Assembly: GCA_012840085.1 (NCBI GenBank)
Contig: DUMB01000098.1
Span: forward strand, 62,001-126,000
DNA from: Clostridiaceae bacterium
Lineage (GTDB): Bacteria > Bacillota > Clostridia > Acetivibrionales > DUMB01
DNA: 64,000 bases
Reading direction: 5' to 3'
Shown here: positions 46,701 to 54,198 of the stretch, piece after piece
Position numbering within the stretch: the first letter of the stretch is position 1
Layout: every line of letters starts with the position of its first letter
The notes under the pieces: generated by a model
The model's input: only the letters and a program-made list of their open reading frames with translations
Told to the model about the DNA's origin: nothing
Database searches by the model: none
Made by a program: the position numbers and the translations under genes

Positions 46701-47622
46701 AGCAATACCGGATAATATGTTGCAGGATGCCGAAGGAACAGAAGAAAAACGTGTTTCTATCACTATAGAAAAATATGATGTGTCTATGTTACCTGATGAT
46801 ATTAAAGAAGCTATTGGTGAACGCCCGGTAGTACAGCTTACTCTCAAGATAGACGGTGAGAGGATAGAATGGAGCAATCCTAATGCATCAATAACAGTAT
46901 CAATACCATATACACCAACAGCTGCCGAGCTTGAAGACCCTGAGCACATAGTGGTATGGTACATTGACGGAGCAGGCAATGTAATATCAATTCCTTCAGG
47001 CAGATATGATGCTGAAACGGGAATGGTTACGTTTACTACCACTCACTTCAGCAAGTATGCTGTAGCGTTTGTGAAGAAGACCTTTGATGACATTGGAAAC
47101 TATGCATGGGCTAAGAAAGAAATCGAAGTAATGGCTTCCAAGGGAATAATCAATGGTACTTCTGCCACAACCTTCAATCCTTCGGCAGACATTACAAGAG
47201 CAGACTTTATAGTAATGCTGGTTAGGGCATTAGGGCTTGATGCCGAGGTAGATGACAACTTCTCAGATGTAAATCCGAATGCATACTATGCCAAGCAGGT
47301 GGGAATAGCCAGGAAGCTTGGAATAACCAACGGTGTTGGAAACAACGAGTTCAGGCCTAATGACAAGATAGTAAGGCAGGATATGATGGCACTGATAGAC
47401 CGTGCATTGAAGGTAGCAGGAAGAAGCCTTGCACAAGGAATAGATGCTGATCTTGAAGGATTTGCCGATAAGGATATGATAGCTTCATTCGCAAAGGACA
47501 GCGTAGCAGCACTTGTAAAGAGCGGAATCGTAAAGGGTGACGGAACAAACATCAATCCTCTTGGCAATACAACAAGAGCTGAAACAGCAGTTGTAATCTA
47601 TAGAATCTACAATATGCTCTAA
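40783..47622 (+). CDS. SLH-anchored giant multi-discoidin surface protein with the same enzyme-like core (paralogue 2)
   Basis: This is a surface protein of about 2280 residues. In order it has a signal peptide (YKAIAVILVLAITASLTGMQLDTFA), a decayed InlB-type repeat (YTATYDANGETGSIP), a discoidin domain, an Ig-like domain (RDIKVDYGTGEADALAALP), two discoidin domains, the enzyme-like core (DEIYYSKRYEQE, FDDYYFCETGSDI, FRWEFYNEHYTDGTKF), and three more discoidin-like domains. The C-terminal part holds an intact InlB repeat (YTVTYDANGGTGDVP), a cadherin-like domain, an acidic DTDTDTDTD linker, an uncharacterised beta region and three SLH repeats for cell-wall binding. AGGAGGG favours TTG 40783 or ATG 40789 over the track start. 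It probably holds glycans or enzymes at the surface. Confidence 0.82.
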   Translation: MNMNFKGYKAIAVILVLAITASLTGMQLDTFADSTIPAYTATYDANGETGSIPAEADKTEGEIIIADDASGLISPDGENSEEGNAETGESGTDYVPVDTVTTPAGGLTSYETTSYETMEDKSAEFVLLSRGKSYTKSIEPNASYPDAGNAESTNGIISTHHDDGGSYGYRRGTSSFDVDITIDLENVYNISKVKVLRYTYGYYPNKVKVYTSINNKTYTFQAESDTAAGSWFELDFEPVDARYVRVNIEKTSGDDWVFIDEIEVYGINEIVEPKYELVSVAPVRDIKVDYGTGEADALAALPPTTTIKDEDNRIHTVKLNWTIDGYNGNVAGNYTATGTFELPAGVVQPEQPIDLKVTSTVTVREASDIVGEGVNVALASNGGIASASSQYSKNYPVEAVNDGDRAGIEWENGGVWADATPDEYPDWVEISFDSIYSIDTINVFTLQDDVDNMCEPTLYMDFTKSGITMFDVQYWDINSQSWKIVPGGKVTDNINVWRQFRFAPVNTNRIRVLVKGALQQFSRIADIEAFTAVKQAAEPEPGTNVAHLSNRAVATASSEYSVDYPAQSVIDGDRTGYYWGYGGGWMDATADEYPDWVQIEFDSDYEIEVINVYTVQDNTSVEPTLDMRFSTYGIKDFDVQYWDKSKSEWITVPGGSVRGNNKVWNRFKFEPVTTNKIRVVVNNAAVNFSRIVEIEALTPIPENMMSDTTRKFIHHGYMFQTSVATDESGRQFPTAEEWINSGFTSATYYEPPYYNKTLSNSVEGLKWSLCYLPFGTPAAKRSDGFLKGDQLEDIDNLVTFSIGDEIYYSKRYEQESRDMAKLIRELYPNVVIHSNQIGNWYSTGVPQWTEHQLRSYIRNAKPDFIAFDDYYFCETGSDININDRIVSQTAMYRALSLEGWDGSGTQPIAFGQYIIGFKTGSTVYATGWYEPTQSQLYAVPYITMALGGKWLSMFRWEFYNEHYTDGTKFLLFDKDGNPTKFYHWYAQLGKEVKNLGSHLVRLYSSDARFLPGKHMENGNVVENKMPDYISRFEAKADYNISNITVTNMGTQNDGLPGDVIVGYFDILPGVDRSFFTSSSPKYFMVVNGLHTGNGLRPEQQNGMCGDTQQKITITFDFSTGGDPAKLRKVNRETGAIENVDLSHVAGSVYELELVLGGGEGELFYFEYEGEYPEPVQMPEPAPAAVPAPLEQRMAQENLALGKSYTKSKEPAASYPDKNNSESTDGIIAGDYQDGKSYGYNIGSGSISVDIVIDLETVQTINNVRVSKWQGQYNYGADEIEVYTSSDNVNFTFQGKGTLAPSLWYEVSFNDTDARYVKVTFKKSSSDWLFIDEIQVFKKDNAGDAYDETTMMPEPEPEPVPGANLAYGKTYKKSHEPNSAYPDTNKSESTDGVLAGDYLDGKSYGYNLGTNNVDITVDLGAERLIDNVKVHKWEGAYLYEIDKVSVYTSTDNVNFTFAGAATVPSGPAAKWYDISFSPTNARYVKVKFEKRGNWMFVDEILVYNTAGLPTGITIAPMPSPPENTENVALGKTYTTNEKTGGNHSDSGYELTNGIYGADTPNDSQWQGILNTYYTRIFDLGSKYNISYISANFLKYVESGINLPKEVIYSYSTDGINFVSLGRANLYPGAGSLSSPDKSSYKYIMLLDSPEVARYVKIDVITGIEGAWTFEDEVEIWGREYVPPKYTVTYDANGGTGDVPTEADKIEGETFTVADSGGLTPPEGKKFKEWNTAADGSGTSYAPGDTVTMPASDLTLYAIWEVVLSSNNNLSGLTVSEGTLTPYFDADVVSYTVSVGNKISSIEITATAADSKATIKIDGNDVTSGVAKSISLNIGDNIIEILVTAENGSEKIYTLTVNRAEPSTGGGIIPIPVPVEDLDSDTDTDTDTDSAYNAVVDGDTSTDKIPVEVDKEKGSGIVSLDNVTIETLFANSDIVSITVPSVAGINAYTLEVPASALTGSIKTRELSLRTDVGNIAIPDNMLQDAEGTEEKRVSITIEKYDVSMLPDDIKEAIGERPVVQLTLKIDGERIEWSNPNASITVSIPYTPTAAELEDPEHIVVWYIDGAGNVISIPSGRYDAETGMVTFTTTHFSKYAVAFVKKTFDDIGNYAWAKKEIEVMASKGIINGTSATTFNPSADITRADFIVMLVRALGLDAEVDDNFSDVNPNAYYAKQVGIARKLGITNGVGNNEFRPNDKIVRQDMMALIDRALKVAGRSLAQGIDADLEGFADKDMIASFAKDSVAALVKSGIVKGDGTNINPLGNTTRAETAVVIYRIYNML

Positions 47623-47712
47623 AATAAATAAGAAGCTGCAATAAATACACATTGAAACACCCATTGAAAAATAGGCATTGCAGCCAAAAAAGGGGATATG
47701 GAGCCAAAAAAA

Positions 47713-47740
47713 CGGGGATTTGACTGCTGTCATGTCCCCG
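47713..47740. terminator. Hairpin downstream of the SLH protein gene
   Basis: CGGGGATTTGAC and GTCATGTCCCCG pair over 12 positions with one mismatch and one G-U. The plus-strand U-tract is poor, while AAAAAAA lies on the 5' side. Termination of the SLH gene is plausible but not proven. Confidence 0.4.
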
Positions 47741-47858
47741 GATTAAAATAAAACTCCTACAACAAAATTTACTGCAATATAATGTGTAGCAAATACTTCT
47801 GCAAATCCTGTTATAGCAAAAGCTATTGTAATATGTTGTGATTGCATAGCATATGAAT

Positions 47859-47871
47859 ATTAGCTGCTAAT
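47859..47871. promoter_or_regulatory. Small palindrome upstream of the epimerase gene
   Basis: ATTAGCTGCTAAT is a perfect 13-bp odd palindrome, about 10 nt before the GGGAAGG ribosome site of the epimerase gene. It could be an operator. There is no second copy to support this. Confidence 0.25.
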
Positions 47872-47892
47872 AATTATTGGGAAGGTGAAACA

Positions 47893-49077
47893 ATGAGACA
47901 GGAAAGAATTGAGGAGTTAAAGCAAATATATAAAGACATGCTTTTGGATAATGTAATTCCCTTCTGGATGAAATATTCTCCTGATTGGGAAAATGGCGGC
48001 TATTATCATTATCTTGACAGGGACGGATCTGTTTTAAGTACAGATAAGTCTGTATGGATACAGGGCAGAGGAACCTGGATATTCAGCAGGTTGTACAATG
48101 TACTTGAAAAACGAAGCGAATGGCTTGACATGGCTAAACTTGGATATGATTTTCTAATAAAACATTGTTTTGACACTGATGAAAGAATGTTTTTTAAAGT
48201 AACAAATGACGGCAGGCCATTGAGAAAAAGAAGATATTGGTTTTCCGAAACTTTCGCTGCAATAGGCTGTGCAGAATATGCGAAAGCTTCCGGTGATTCT
48301 AATGCCTTGGAAAAGGCAGACAGGATTTTCGATTTGATAGTAAAACTTTATAAAAATCCTGGCTTACGGGAACCAAAGGTTTACCCTCAAACCAGGCAAA
48401 CAAAATCACATTCAGAAACAATGATTCTGATTGCTACAGCTCAAGTTATGCGCGAAGTAAAAAATGACGATTCCTATAATGAAATTATTGATGAATGCAT
48501 AAGTGAGCTGTTTAATAGTTTTGTAAAATATGACGAAAAAGCATTACTGGAGAATGTCGGACCGAATGGAGAAATCCTGGACACCTTGCCTGAAGGAAGA
48601 TGCATTAATCCCGGCCATGCCATTGAGACTTCCTGGTTCTTACTGAGTGAAGGTTTATACAGAAATAATCACGATTTAATAAAGAAAGCCCTGGATATTC
48701 TCGAATGGTCGCTTGAAAGAGGCTGGGACAATGAATTTGGCGGATTGCTGTATTTTACAGATTTACATGGCAAGCCCCCTGAACAGATGGAATGGGATAT
48801 GAAACTATGGTGGCCTCATAATGAAGCCTTATATGCATTGCTTTTGGCTCACCATATTACCGGCAATGAAAAATATGAGTTGTGGTATGAAAAGGTACAT
48901 AAATGGACTTTCGAACATTTCGTCGATAAAGAATATGGAGAATGGTTCGGGTATTTGCATAGGGACGGAACCGTTTCTCTTCCAATAAAAGGCAATGTAT
49001 GGAAGGGTCCATTCCATATACCAAGATTTTTACTGTATTCCTTAAAACTCCTGGAGAGAATGGAGGGTACAAAATAA
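47893..49077 (+). CDS. AGE-family protein (N-acylglucosamine 2-epimerase-like)
   Basis: This cytoplasmic (alpha/alpha)6-barrel epimerase of 394 residues fits the family length (about 390-420). Typical text is FWMKYSPDWENGGYYHYLDRDGSVLSTDKSVWIQGRGTWIFSRLYN, RRYWFSETFAAIGCAEYAKASGD, INPGHAIETSWFLLSEGL, EQMEWDMKLWWPHNEALYALLLAH and GNVWKGPFHIPRFLL. The Arg/His/Glu/His residues of the active site (GRGTW, GHAIETSW, WWPHNEA) are present. It would interconvert N-acetylglucosamine and N-acetylmannosamine or related free sugars such as mannose/glucose. Mannosidase neighbours make a mannose- or cellobiose-type epimerase an alternative. GGGAAGGTG precedes ATG 47893. Confidence 0.88.
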   Translation: MRQERIEELKQIYKDMLLDNVIPFWMKYSPDWENGGYYHYLDRDGSVLSTDKSVWIQGRGTWIFSRLYNVLEKRSEWLDMAKLGYDFLIKHCFDTDERMFFKVTNDGRPLRKRRYWFSETFAAIGCAEYAKASGDSNALEKADRIFDLIVKLYKNPGLREPKVYPQTRQTKSHSETMILIATAQVMREVKNDDSYNEIIDECISELFNSFVKYDEKALLENVGPNGEILDTLPEGRCINPGHAIETSWFLLSEGLYRNNHDLIKKALDILEWSLERGWDNEFGGLLYFTDLHGKPPEQMEWDMKLWWPHNEALYALLLAHHITGNEKYELWYEKVHKWTFEHFVDKEYGEWFGYLHRDGTVSLPIKGNVWKGPFHIPRFLLYSLKLLERMEGTK

Positions 49078-49094
49078 CTGACTTTTTCAAAATA

Positions 49095-49122
49095 ACAAGC
49101 TGCTCATTTCTGAGCAGCTTGT
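49095..49122 (+). terminator. Strong hairpin after the epimerase gene
   Basis: ACAAGCTGCTCA (49095-49106) and TGAGCAGCTTGT (49111-49122) pair perfectly over 12 bp with a TTTC loop. The following sequence, GTAATGG, lacks a U-run, so efficiency is uncertain. Confidence 0.65.
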
Positions 49123-49159
49123 GTAATGGATGGTAATCTTTACATGGGTAACAATATCT

Positions 49160-49245
49160 GCCCCAAAGCCGCAATATAGTTGTATTTTTTTTATTGTTGC
49201 AGAATTCATTCCCCAAAGCCGCAATATAGTTGTGGCTTTTTGTTT
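49160..49245. terminator. Direct repeat carrying a terminator hairpin downstream of ymaF
   Basis: CCCCAAAGCCGCAATATAGT(TGT) occurs twice, about 52 bp apart (near 49160 and 49212). The second copy forms AAGCCGCAA-TATAG-TTGTGGCTT followed by TTTGTTTTT on the plus strand. On the minus strand it lies just downstream of ymaF and could end that transcript as well. Confidence 0.55.
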
Positions 49246-49254
49246 TTACAGGAT

Positions 49255-49554
49255 TTATTCCCTGAAACTGTAGTGTGGCATAAAATATGATGTTTTGTCC
49301 ACACCGTAGCTGTGAACGTGCCGTTCTGCAACATCGGTTACTCCGTAGTACATATGATAGTGCTTCCTGCCTACATATATAGCCGGACCGGTAGCAGATC
49401 TGTATCTGTGGTCATGACCGTCATCATAAGAAGTTGTTCCAGCCATGCGATGGGTATGACCCGGAATGTCAGGATCCCTGCTTGTGATTCCCCGATAATT
49501 GTGCCAATGACCGTCATTATATGAAGTTTTTCCTGCATAGTAATGAGAATGCAT
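49255..49554 (-). CDS. YmaF family histidine-rich small protein
   Basis: This 99-residue protein made of short repeated His motifs (MHSHYYAGKTSYNDGHWHNYRGITS...GHTHRMAGTTSYDDGHDHRYRSATG...RKHYHMYYGVTDVAERHVHSYG) matches the YmaF family of Bacillus and clostridia. The spaced histidines suggest metal binding. Function is not established. On the minus strand a GGAGGTG ribosome site lies 6 nt before ATG 49554. The complementary plus-strand ORF (49312-49524) is its shadow. It appears to be a single-gene unit between the epimerase and a repressor. Confidence 0.85.
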   Translation of the reverse strand: MHSHYYAGKTSYNDGHWHNYRGITSRDPDIPGHTHRMAGTTSYDDGHDHRYRSATGPAIYVGRKHYHMYYGVTDVAERHVHSYGVDKTSYFMPHYSFRE

Positions 49555-49828
49555 AGTTTACACCTCCAATACACTATATATTATGTAAACCGAACTGATT
49601 TTGTGAATAAGATTGCTTTTTCTGTGAATAGTTTTACTGTTTCTGTGAATAGCTTTACAGCATATTCTATTTAACCTTAATAATAAAAAAAGACGGAGAA
49701 TTATGATTATACGGATTCATTTTTGATAGTTGAGAACTGTTCTCATCAAAAAAATTTTAATGAAAACCTAATACAAATAACATTTGTGATTAAATTAAAA
49801 TTACATTAATGTTTATGTTTATATAACC

Positions 49829-50893
49829 CTAAAGAGGGCGGGTGGATTTGCGAATTATAAGCCTGGTCCCTATCTTAATATGAGTATAATCTCTCTGGTC
49901 AGAATTAATATTCTCTATCAGGAGATTTGCTGCCGTGCGGCCGATGTCGCTGAAAAATTGTTTGACAGTCGTTAGAGGAATCATAGCCTGGTTAATTATA
50001 TCTGAGTCATCAAACCCAACTATGGATACATCATCAGGAACACGGATTCCTGCCTGTTTAAGGGAATTCATTACATCCAGAGCGCAGCGGTCATTGGAAG
50101 CAGCAATTGCAGTAATTTTGCCGGTCTTTATATACGAAATAAGCCGTTCTATATCAGCATTATCATTTTTGAATAAATAATCGGGATTAGCCGAAAGTCC
50201 TTTTATGCTGAAAGCATCGCAATAGCCGCTATATCTTTCAGCCTCCGAACTAAGGTTAAAATACTGTGAAACGAATGCTATACCGGTATGATTCAATTCC
50301 AGTAAATGCATTACCGACGAAAAAGCTCCGTCATGATTGTTGCTGCCTACATAATTAACGGGGAACAGTGGTGTATACCTGTCAATAAGAACAAAAGGTA
50401 TATTGTTATTATGTAGATATTCATAACTTAGTATACTTTTTTCAGGATCTTTCGAGATGATAATAAATCCTTCTACGTGTTTTTCAATTAATTCTTTAAT
50501 AACCTGAAACTCATCTCTTTTGTCGTTATCAACATTTTCGATGATAAGTGAATACCCGTGCTCAAGTAAACAGTTTTGTATACTAAGCATAAACTGCATA
50601 TAGGCATTTTCGTTTATACTGAATCCTGAACATAAAAATACAACCAGTTTACTTGTCCGGTTTTCCTTTTGTGAGGCATGAGCTGAAACATAGCTTCCTT
50701 TTCCTTTAACCCTGTAAACAACACCGGAATTCACAAGTTCCGACATGGCTTTTCTCACGGTGATGTTGCTGACGCCAAACATATCGGAAAATTCCTTTTC
50801 ACTTGGAATCCTGTCACCGCTTTTTAAAGCCTTGCTGTTAATTTTATCAATTACATATTCTATTATCATTCTGTACTTAGGATTAAATGCCAT
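49829..50893 (-). CDS. GntR-headed, PBP1/LacI-type-sensor transcriptional regulator (AraR-like), copy 1
   Basis: This is a DNA-binding repressor. The N-terminal GntR winged helix (YVIDKINSKALKSGDRIPSEKEFSDMFGVSNITVRKAMSELVNSGVVYRVKGKGSYV) is joined to a LacI/PBP1-type ligand domain (SKLVVFLCSGFS, PFVLIDRYTPLFPVNYVGSNNHDGAFSSVMHLLELNHTGIAFVSQ, VPDDVSIVGFDDSDIINQAMIPLTTVKQ). The same architecture is found in B. subtilis AraR. The track start is 50935, but a TTGACA-18-TACAAT promoter lies inside that extension, and GGGGAAGG precedes ATG 50893 (MAFNPKYRM), so 50893 is chosen. It diverges from the first mannosidase gene, a probable target. The inducer is likely a sugar. Confidence 0.9.
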   Translation of the reverse strand: MAFNPKYRMIIEYVIDKINSKALKSGDRIPSEKEFSDMFGVSNITVRKAMSELVNSGVVYRVKGKGSYVSAHASQKENRTSKLVVFLCSGFSINENAYMQFMLSIQNCLLEHGYSLIIENVDNDKRDEFQVIKELIEKHVEGFIIISKDPEKSILSYEYLHNNNIPFVLIDRYTPLFPVNYVGSNNHDGAFSSVMHLLELNHTGIAFVSQYFNLSSEAERYSGYCDAFSIKGLSANPDYLFKNDNADIERLISYIKTGKITAIAASNDRCALDVMNSLKQAGIRVPDDVSIVGFDDSDIINQAMIPLTTVKQFFSDIGRTAANLLIENINSDQRDYTHIKIGTRLIIRKSTRPL

Positions 50894-50921
50894 ACGACCT
50901 TCCCCATCGCTTTTGATTTCT

Positions 50922-50951
50922 ATTGTATTATACATTTACTGACTGTGTCAA
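50922..50951 (-). promoter_or_regulatory. Promoter of the GntR/PBP1 regulator gene with an overlapping palindrome
   Basis: On the minus strand TTGACA (50951-50946), an 18-nt spacer and TACAAT (50927-50922). The perfect odd palindrome TGTAT-T-ATACA (50924-50934) overlaps the -10 box, a good place for self-repression. Confidence 0.55.
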
Positions 50952-50996
50952 AGCAATAGACAGTAATAGGATGTGGTTTCAACAGGTTAATTTAAT

Positions 50997-51255
50997 TAAG
51001 CCAAAATCTCAATAAGAATAGATACCAATAAGTTTAAATTCTAATAATCACGAATACTAATAAGCCTAAATCTCAGCAAGAACGAATACCAATAAGCCTA
51101 AATCCCGGTAAGCACAAACACTAATGAGCCTAAATCCCGGTATGCGCAAATACTAATAAGCACAGATCTTAATAAGCACAAATCCCAATAAGCATAAATT
51201 TTTACAAGCATAAATCTCTGTAAACATAAATTTCTATAAGTATAAAGCTCTATGA
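50997..51255 (+). repeat. Degenerate tandem repeats, 16-bp unit (AATAAGCACAAATCCC) with a 32-bp higher order
   Basis: Around 15 imperfect units can be read, for example AATAAGCCTAAATCCCGGTA, AATGAGCCTAAATCCCGGTA, AATAAGCACAGATCTT, AATAAGCACAAATCCC and AATAAGCATAAATTTTTA. In the left half units pair into 32-mers. No open reading frame of note. Confidence 0.75.
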
Positions 51256-51312
51256 GCTCAATTAGAATAATATATTTTTATTAAATAAAATCGCAAATTG
51301 TTGATAAATAAG

Positions 51313-51340
51313 TTATACTATATTTACATACTTAGTATAA
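51313..51340. promoter_or_regulatory. Inverted repeat upstream of the mannosidase gene (candidate operator)
   Basis: TTATACTA (51313-51320) and TAGTATAA (51333-51340) are exact complements with a 12-nt spacer. It is a plausible repressor site for the divergent GntR/PBP1 regulator. Confidence 0.35.
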
Positions 51341-51362
51341 AAATATATAATATTTATATAAC

Positions 51363-51474
51363 TTAACTTGTTGTGCCAGACAATGAGATAGCATTGTGGA
51401 GAGCTTTAGAGTCAGCTTTTATTAGTTCTTAAGCACTGAACTCCTGATATCGGAATGCCCGAACAACAAGTTAA
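51363..51474 (-). mobile_element. MITE-like element, 112-bp internally deleted relative, copy B
   Basis: It begins TTAACTTGTTGTGCCAGACA and ends CGAACAACAAGTTAA. Its reverse complement aligns with both ends of copy A: 31 of 38 bases at one end (TTAACTTGTTGTTCGGGCAT...CAGGAGTTC) and GCTATCTCATT-GTCT-GGCACAACAAGTTAA at the other. The hairpin-rich middle of copy A is missing. No flanking duplication is evident, suggesting an old copy. It lies 26 bp before the mannosidase start codon. Confidence 0.72.
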
Positions 51475-51500
51475 ATTAAATAAATGGAGGTTGGGGGATA

Positions 51501-54182
51501 ATGCCTGACATAAAAAAGATTTATTATTTTGCGAGTACTCATTGGGACCGTGAATGGCATAAGACATTTCAGGGTTTCAGATTTGTCCTCGTAAGCAGAA
51601 TCAATGAAATAATTGATGTACTGGAAAAAGACCCGTCTTTTACAACCTTTATAATGGATGGCCAGACAATAGTATTAGAGGACTATTGTGAGATTGAGCC
51701 GGATAAAAAAGAAAAACTGATGAAGCTTATTAGAGACGGACGTATTGTAGTGGGACCTTGGTATACTATGCCGGATGAGTTCCTGGTGTCCGGAGAAAGC
51801 CTTATTCGCAATCTGATGATAGGCCATAGCCTGGCTGAGGCCTATGGTAGCAATGCCATGAAGTATGGATACATATGTGATATTTTCGGCCATATTGCTC
51901 AAATGCCTCAGATTCTTAATGGTTTCAACATTAAAGGTGCTCTGCTTGGAAGAGGAACAAACTATCATAATTGCCCTGCATATTTCATATGGGAATCCCC
52001 GGACGGCAGCAGGTGTATTACCTTCAAGGTGCCCGAGGAAATGGGATATGCTACATTCTGGTACGATGTATATGAACCTTACCAGTTTGGAAGAGATCCG
52101 GACAAGGAAAATATCATCAAGCGGGCTTGTACTTATGTTGATAAAGAGAGAAAGCGTTCGGATGTGCCATTTGTTATTTTAATGGATGGTATGGACCATG
52201 AGAGAATTCATGCACTGGCACCATGGGTGGCTTCCAGATTGTCTGAAATTTACGGGTGTCCTGTGGTATTTGAAAATATGGAGAACCTTGTCAAGGAATT
52301 AAACGAATATACAGATCAAATGCCGGTCAAAAGAGGAGAACTGAATGAGACCGCAAAGATGCCAAGTAATCACAATATGCTGATTACAAATACAGTATCC
52401 AGCAGATATGACCTTAAAAAAGAAAACGATACTTGCCAGATTCTGCTTGAGAAGTGGATGCTGCCCATGATGGCGGTTGGAGAGCTTAATGGTTTTGGTA
52501 TCCAAAAGACTTACACTGATATTGCCTACAAATATCTTATTAAATGCCATGCCCACGACTCTATTTGCGGCTGTTCAATAGATGCAGTACATAAAGATAT
52601 GCATTATCGTTTCCGTCAGGTAAAATCTATTGGAAATGAGGTTACAAATGCAGTTATCAGTCATCTGTCCAGGAATACATCAGACGATGAAACTTCAGAT
52701 ACACGTTTGCTGACCATATTTAACCCGCTGCCATATCCAAGGCATGAGACAATTTCTGTTACCATTGATTTTAACCAGAACTTTAAAACAAAGTTTAAGG
52801 AACTGGCAGGAAATGAAATTAAAAACGGATTTAAGCTCATTAACGAGAAAGGTGAGGAAGTACCCTACAATCTTACAAGTATTTCATATAACAGTTTTAC
52901 ATCAAGGCCAGGGTATTTCTTCCGTAATGAAGCGGATCTGTATACTATATCCTTTACAGCGGACCTTTCACCGATGGGTACGACTCAATACCTCATTGTT
53001 CCCTATGATAAGCCGGTACGTTATTTGAATGAGATGGCAACTTCTGATACTTCATGCGAGAATGAGTACATCCGCCTTAATATAAATTCAGATGGGACAA
53101 TAAATATACTGGACAAGGAAACAGGAAAAGAATATAAGAAATTATTAAGTTATATAGATGACGGTGAAATTGGTGACGGCTGGCATCATGCTGGTCTGGT
53201 GAATGACAGGGCTGTCAGCAGCCTTGGCAGCAGCTGTATTATTGAAAAAATTGATGATGGCCCTGCTGCATGTACATTCCGTGTGACCAATTACATGAAG
53301 GTACCTAAAAGAGTTATACGGAGCTTGCATGGAAATAATCGCTCTGATGAAATTGTTGAACTGAAAATTTCCTCTGAAATCACTTTAGCTGCCGCAAACA
53401 GGTGGGTGGATGTAAAGACAACTGTAGACAATGTTGCTCTGGACCACAGGCTCAGGCTTAAGATGCCAACAGGAATTGATACGGACGAATATTATGCGAG
53501 TCAAGCCTTCTGTTTTGTAAAAAGGAAAACAGGCTTTGACCGTAATACAGGCGAATGGAAGGAACCTTCCCTTGCAGAAAAGTCCTTTGAGAACATTGTT
53601 ATGAAGAGAGATAATAACGGTGACGGGCTTGCATTTATATCAGAAGCAGGGCTTCATGAATGTGCTGCATTGGATGATAAGGATGGCACAATATTAATTA
53701 CGCTTCTTCGTTCTTTCTCAAAAACATTTTTGACAGATGGCGAGCCTGACGGGCAGCTTCAGCAATTGCTGGAGTATAAGTATCGTCTGGTTCCCTTGAG
53801 ACCGTCAGACAGTTTTGCAGATATTGTGCGTTGCAAGGATTGCCTGCAAGCGGGAGTGCGTGCTGTGTCGAGCCGGGTGAAGGAAAGCGGTTTACCTTTG
53901 GAAAGAACCAGTGCTTTTTCACTCACGGGAGATAATGTAGTTTTGTCGCTGATAAAGAGACCTGAAAATCAGGAAAAGAGCAGCATTATTGTCCGTGTGT
54001 CCAATTATAATGATGACTGTTCAACAGCCTTACTCCGCTGCATGTATCCCATTGAGAAAGCTTATGAAACCAATTTGCTTGAAGAGAATTTAGCAACGGC
54101 AGTTTCTGATGGCGATACATTAAAAATCGAGCTTAAACCTTGGGAGATTAAGACTTATCGCATTATATTAAAGGGTTTGTGA
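51501..54182 (+). CDS. GH38 alpha-mannosidase-like protein (short form, about 890 residues)
   Basis: This cytoplasmic zinc-dependent retaining alpha-mannosidase has the N-terminal metal site STHWDREW (His and Asp ligands). The nucleophile is Asp127 in YICDIFGHIAQMPQIL. A further His-rich site is KCHAHDSICGCSIDAVHKDM, followed by beta-sandwich C-terminal domains. The form resembles bacterial MngB-type enzymes that act on short mannosides, sometimes 2-O-acylglycerate- or phospho-linked. There is no signal peptide. GGAGGTTGGGGG precedes ATG 51501. The regulator gene follows after 16 bp, so the two are probably co-transcribed. Confidence 0.92.
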   Translation: MPDIKKIYYFASTHWDREWHKTFQGFRFVLVSRINEIIDVLEKDPSFTTFIMDGQTIVLEDYCEIEPDKKEKLMKLIRDGRIVVGPWYTMPDEFLVSGESLIRNLMIGHSLAEAYGSNAMKYGYICDIFGHIAQMPQILNGFNIKGALLGRGTNYHNCPAYFIWESPDGSRCITFKVPEEMGYATFWYDVYEPYQFGRDPDKENIIKRACTYVDKERKRSDVPFVILMDGMDHERIHALAPWVASRLSEIYGCPVVFENMENLVKELNEYTDQMPVKRGELNETAKMPSNHNMLITNTVSSRYDLKKENDTCQILLEKWMLPMMAVGELNGFGIQKTYTDIAYKYLIKCHAHDSICGCSIDAVHKDMHYRFRQVKSIGNEVTNAVISHLSRNTSDDETSDTRLLTIFNPLPYPRHETISVTIDFNQNFKTKFKELAGNEIKNGFKLINEKGEEVPYNLTSISYNSFTSRPGYFFRNEADLYTISFTADLSPMGTTQYLIVPYDKPVRYLNEMATSDTSCENEYIRLNINSDGTINILDKETGKEYKKLLSYIDDGEIGDGWHHAGLVNDRAVSSLGSSCIIEKIDDGPAACTFRVTNYMKVPKRVIRSLHGNNRSDEIVELKISSEITLAAANRWVDVKTTVDNVALDHRLRLKMPTGIDTDEYYASQAFCFVKRKTGFDRNTGEWKEPSLAEKSFENIVMKRDNNGDGLAFISEAGLHECAALDDKDGTILITLLRSFSKTFLTDGEPDGQLQQLLEYKYRLVPLRPSDSFADIVRCKDCLQAGVRAVSSRVKESGLPLERTSAFSLTGDNVVLSLIKRPENQEKSSIIVRVSNYNDDCSTALLRCMYPIEKAYETNLLEENLATAVSDGDTLKIELKPWEIKTYRIILKGL

Positions 54183-54198
54183 TGAGGGGGATTAACAG

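Larger units (their letters stand above)
50952..51500. other. Divergent intergenic region between the repressor and the first mannosidase gene
   Basis: About 550 bp. It contains a degenerate repeat array (50997-51255), an inverted repeat TTATACTA-N12-TAGTATAA (51313-51340), and MITE-like copy B (51363-51474), directly followed by the GGAGG of the mannosidase gene. Confidence 0.65.

Noticed and set aside
46449-47042. 197-codon minus-strand ORF in the SLH protein gene
   Set aside because: Shadow frame in a Thr/Ser/Val-rich coding region; no independent start signals.
50997-51255. Possible CRISPR array
   Set aside because: Units are 16 bp, contiguous and degenerate, with no conserved repeat of 24-40 bp or unique spacers, and no cas genes.
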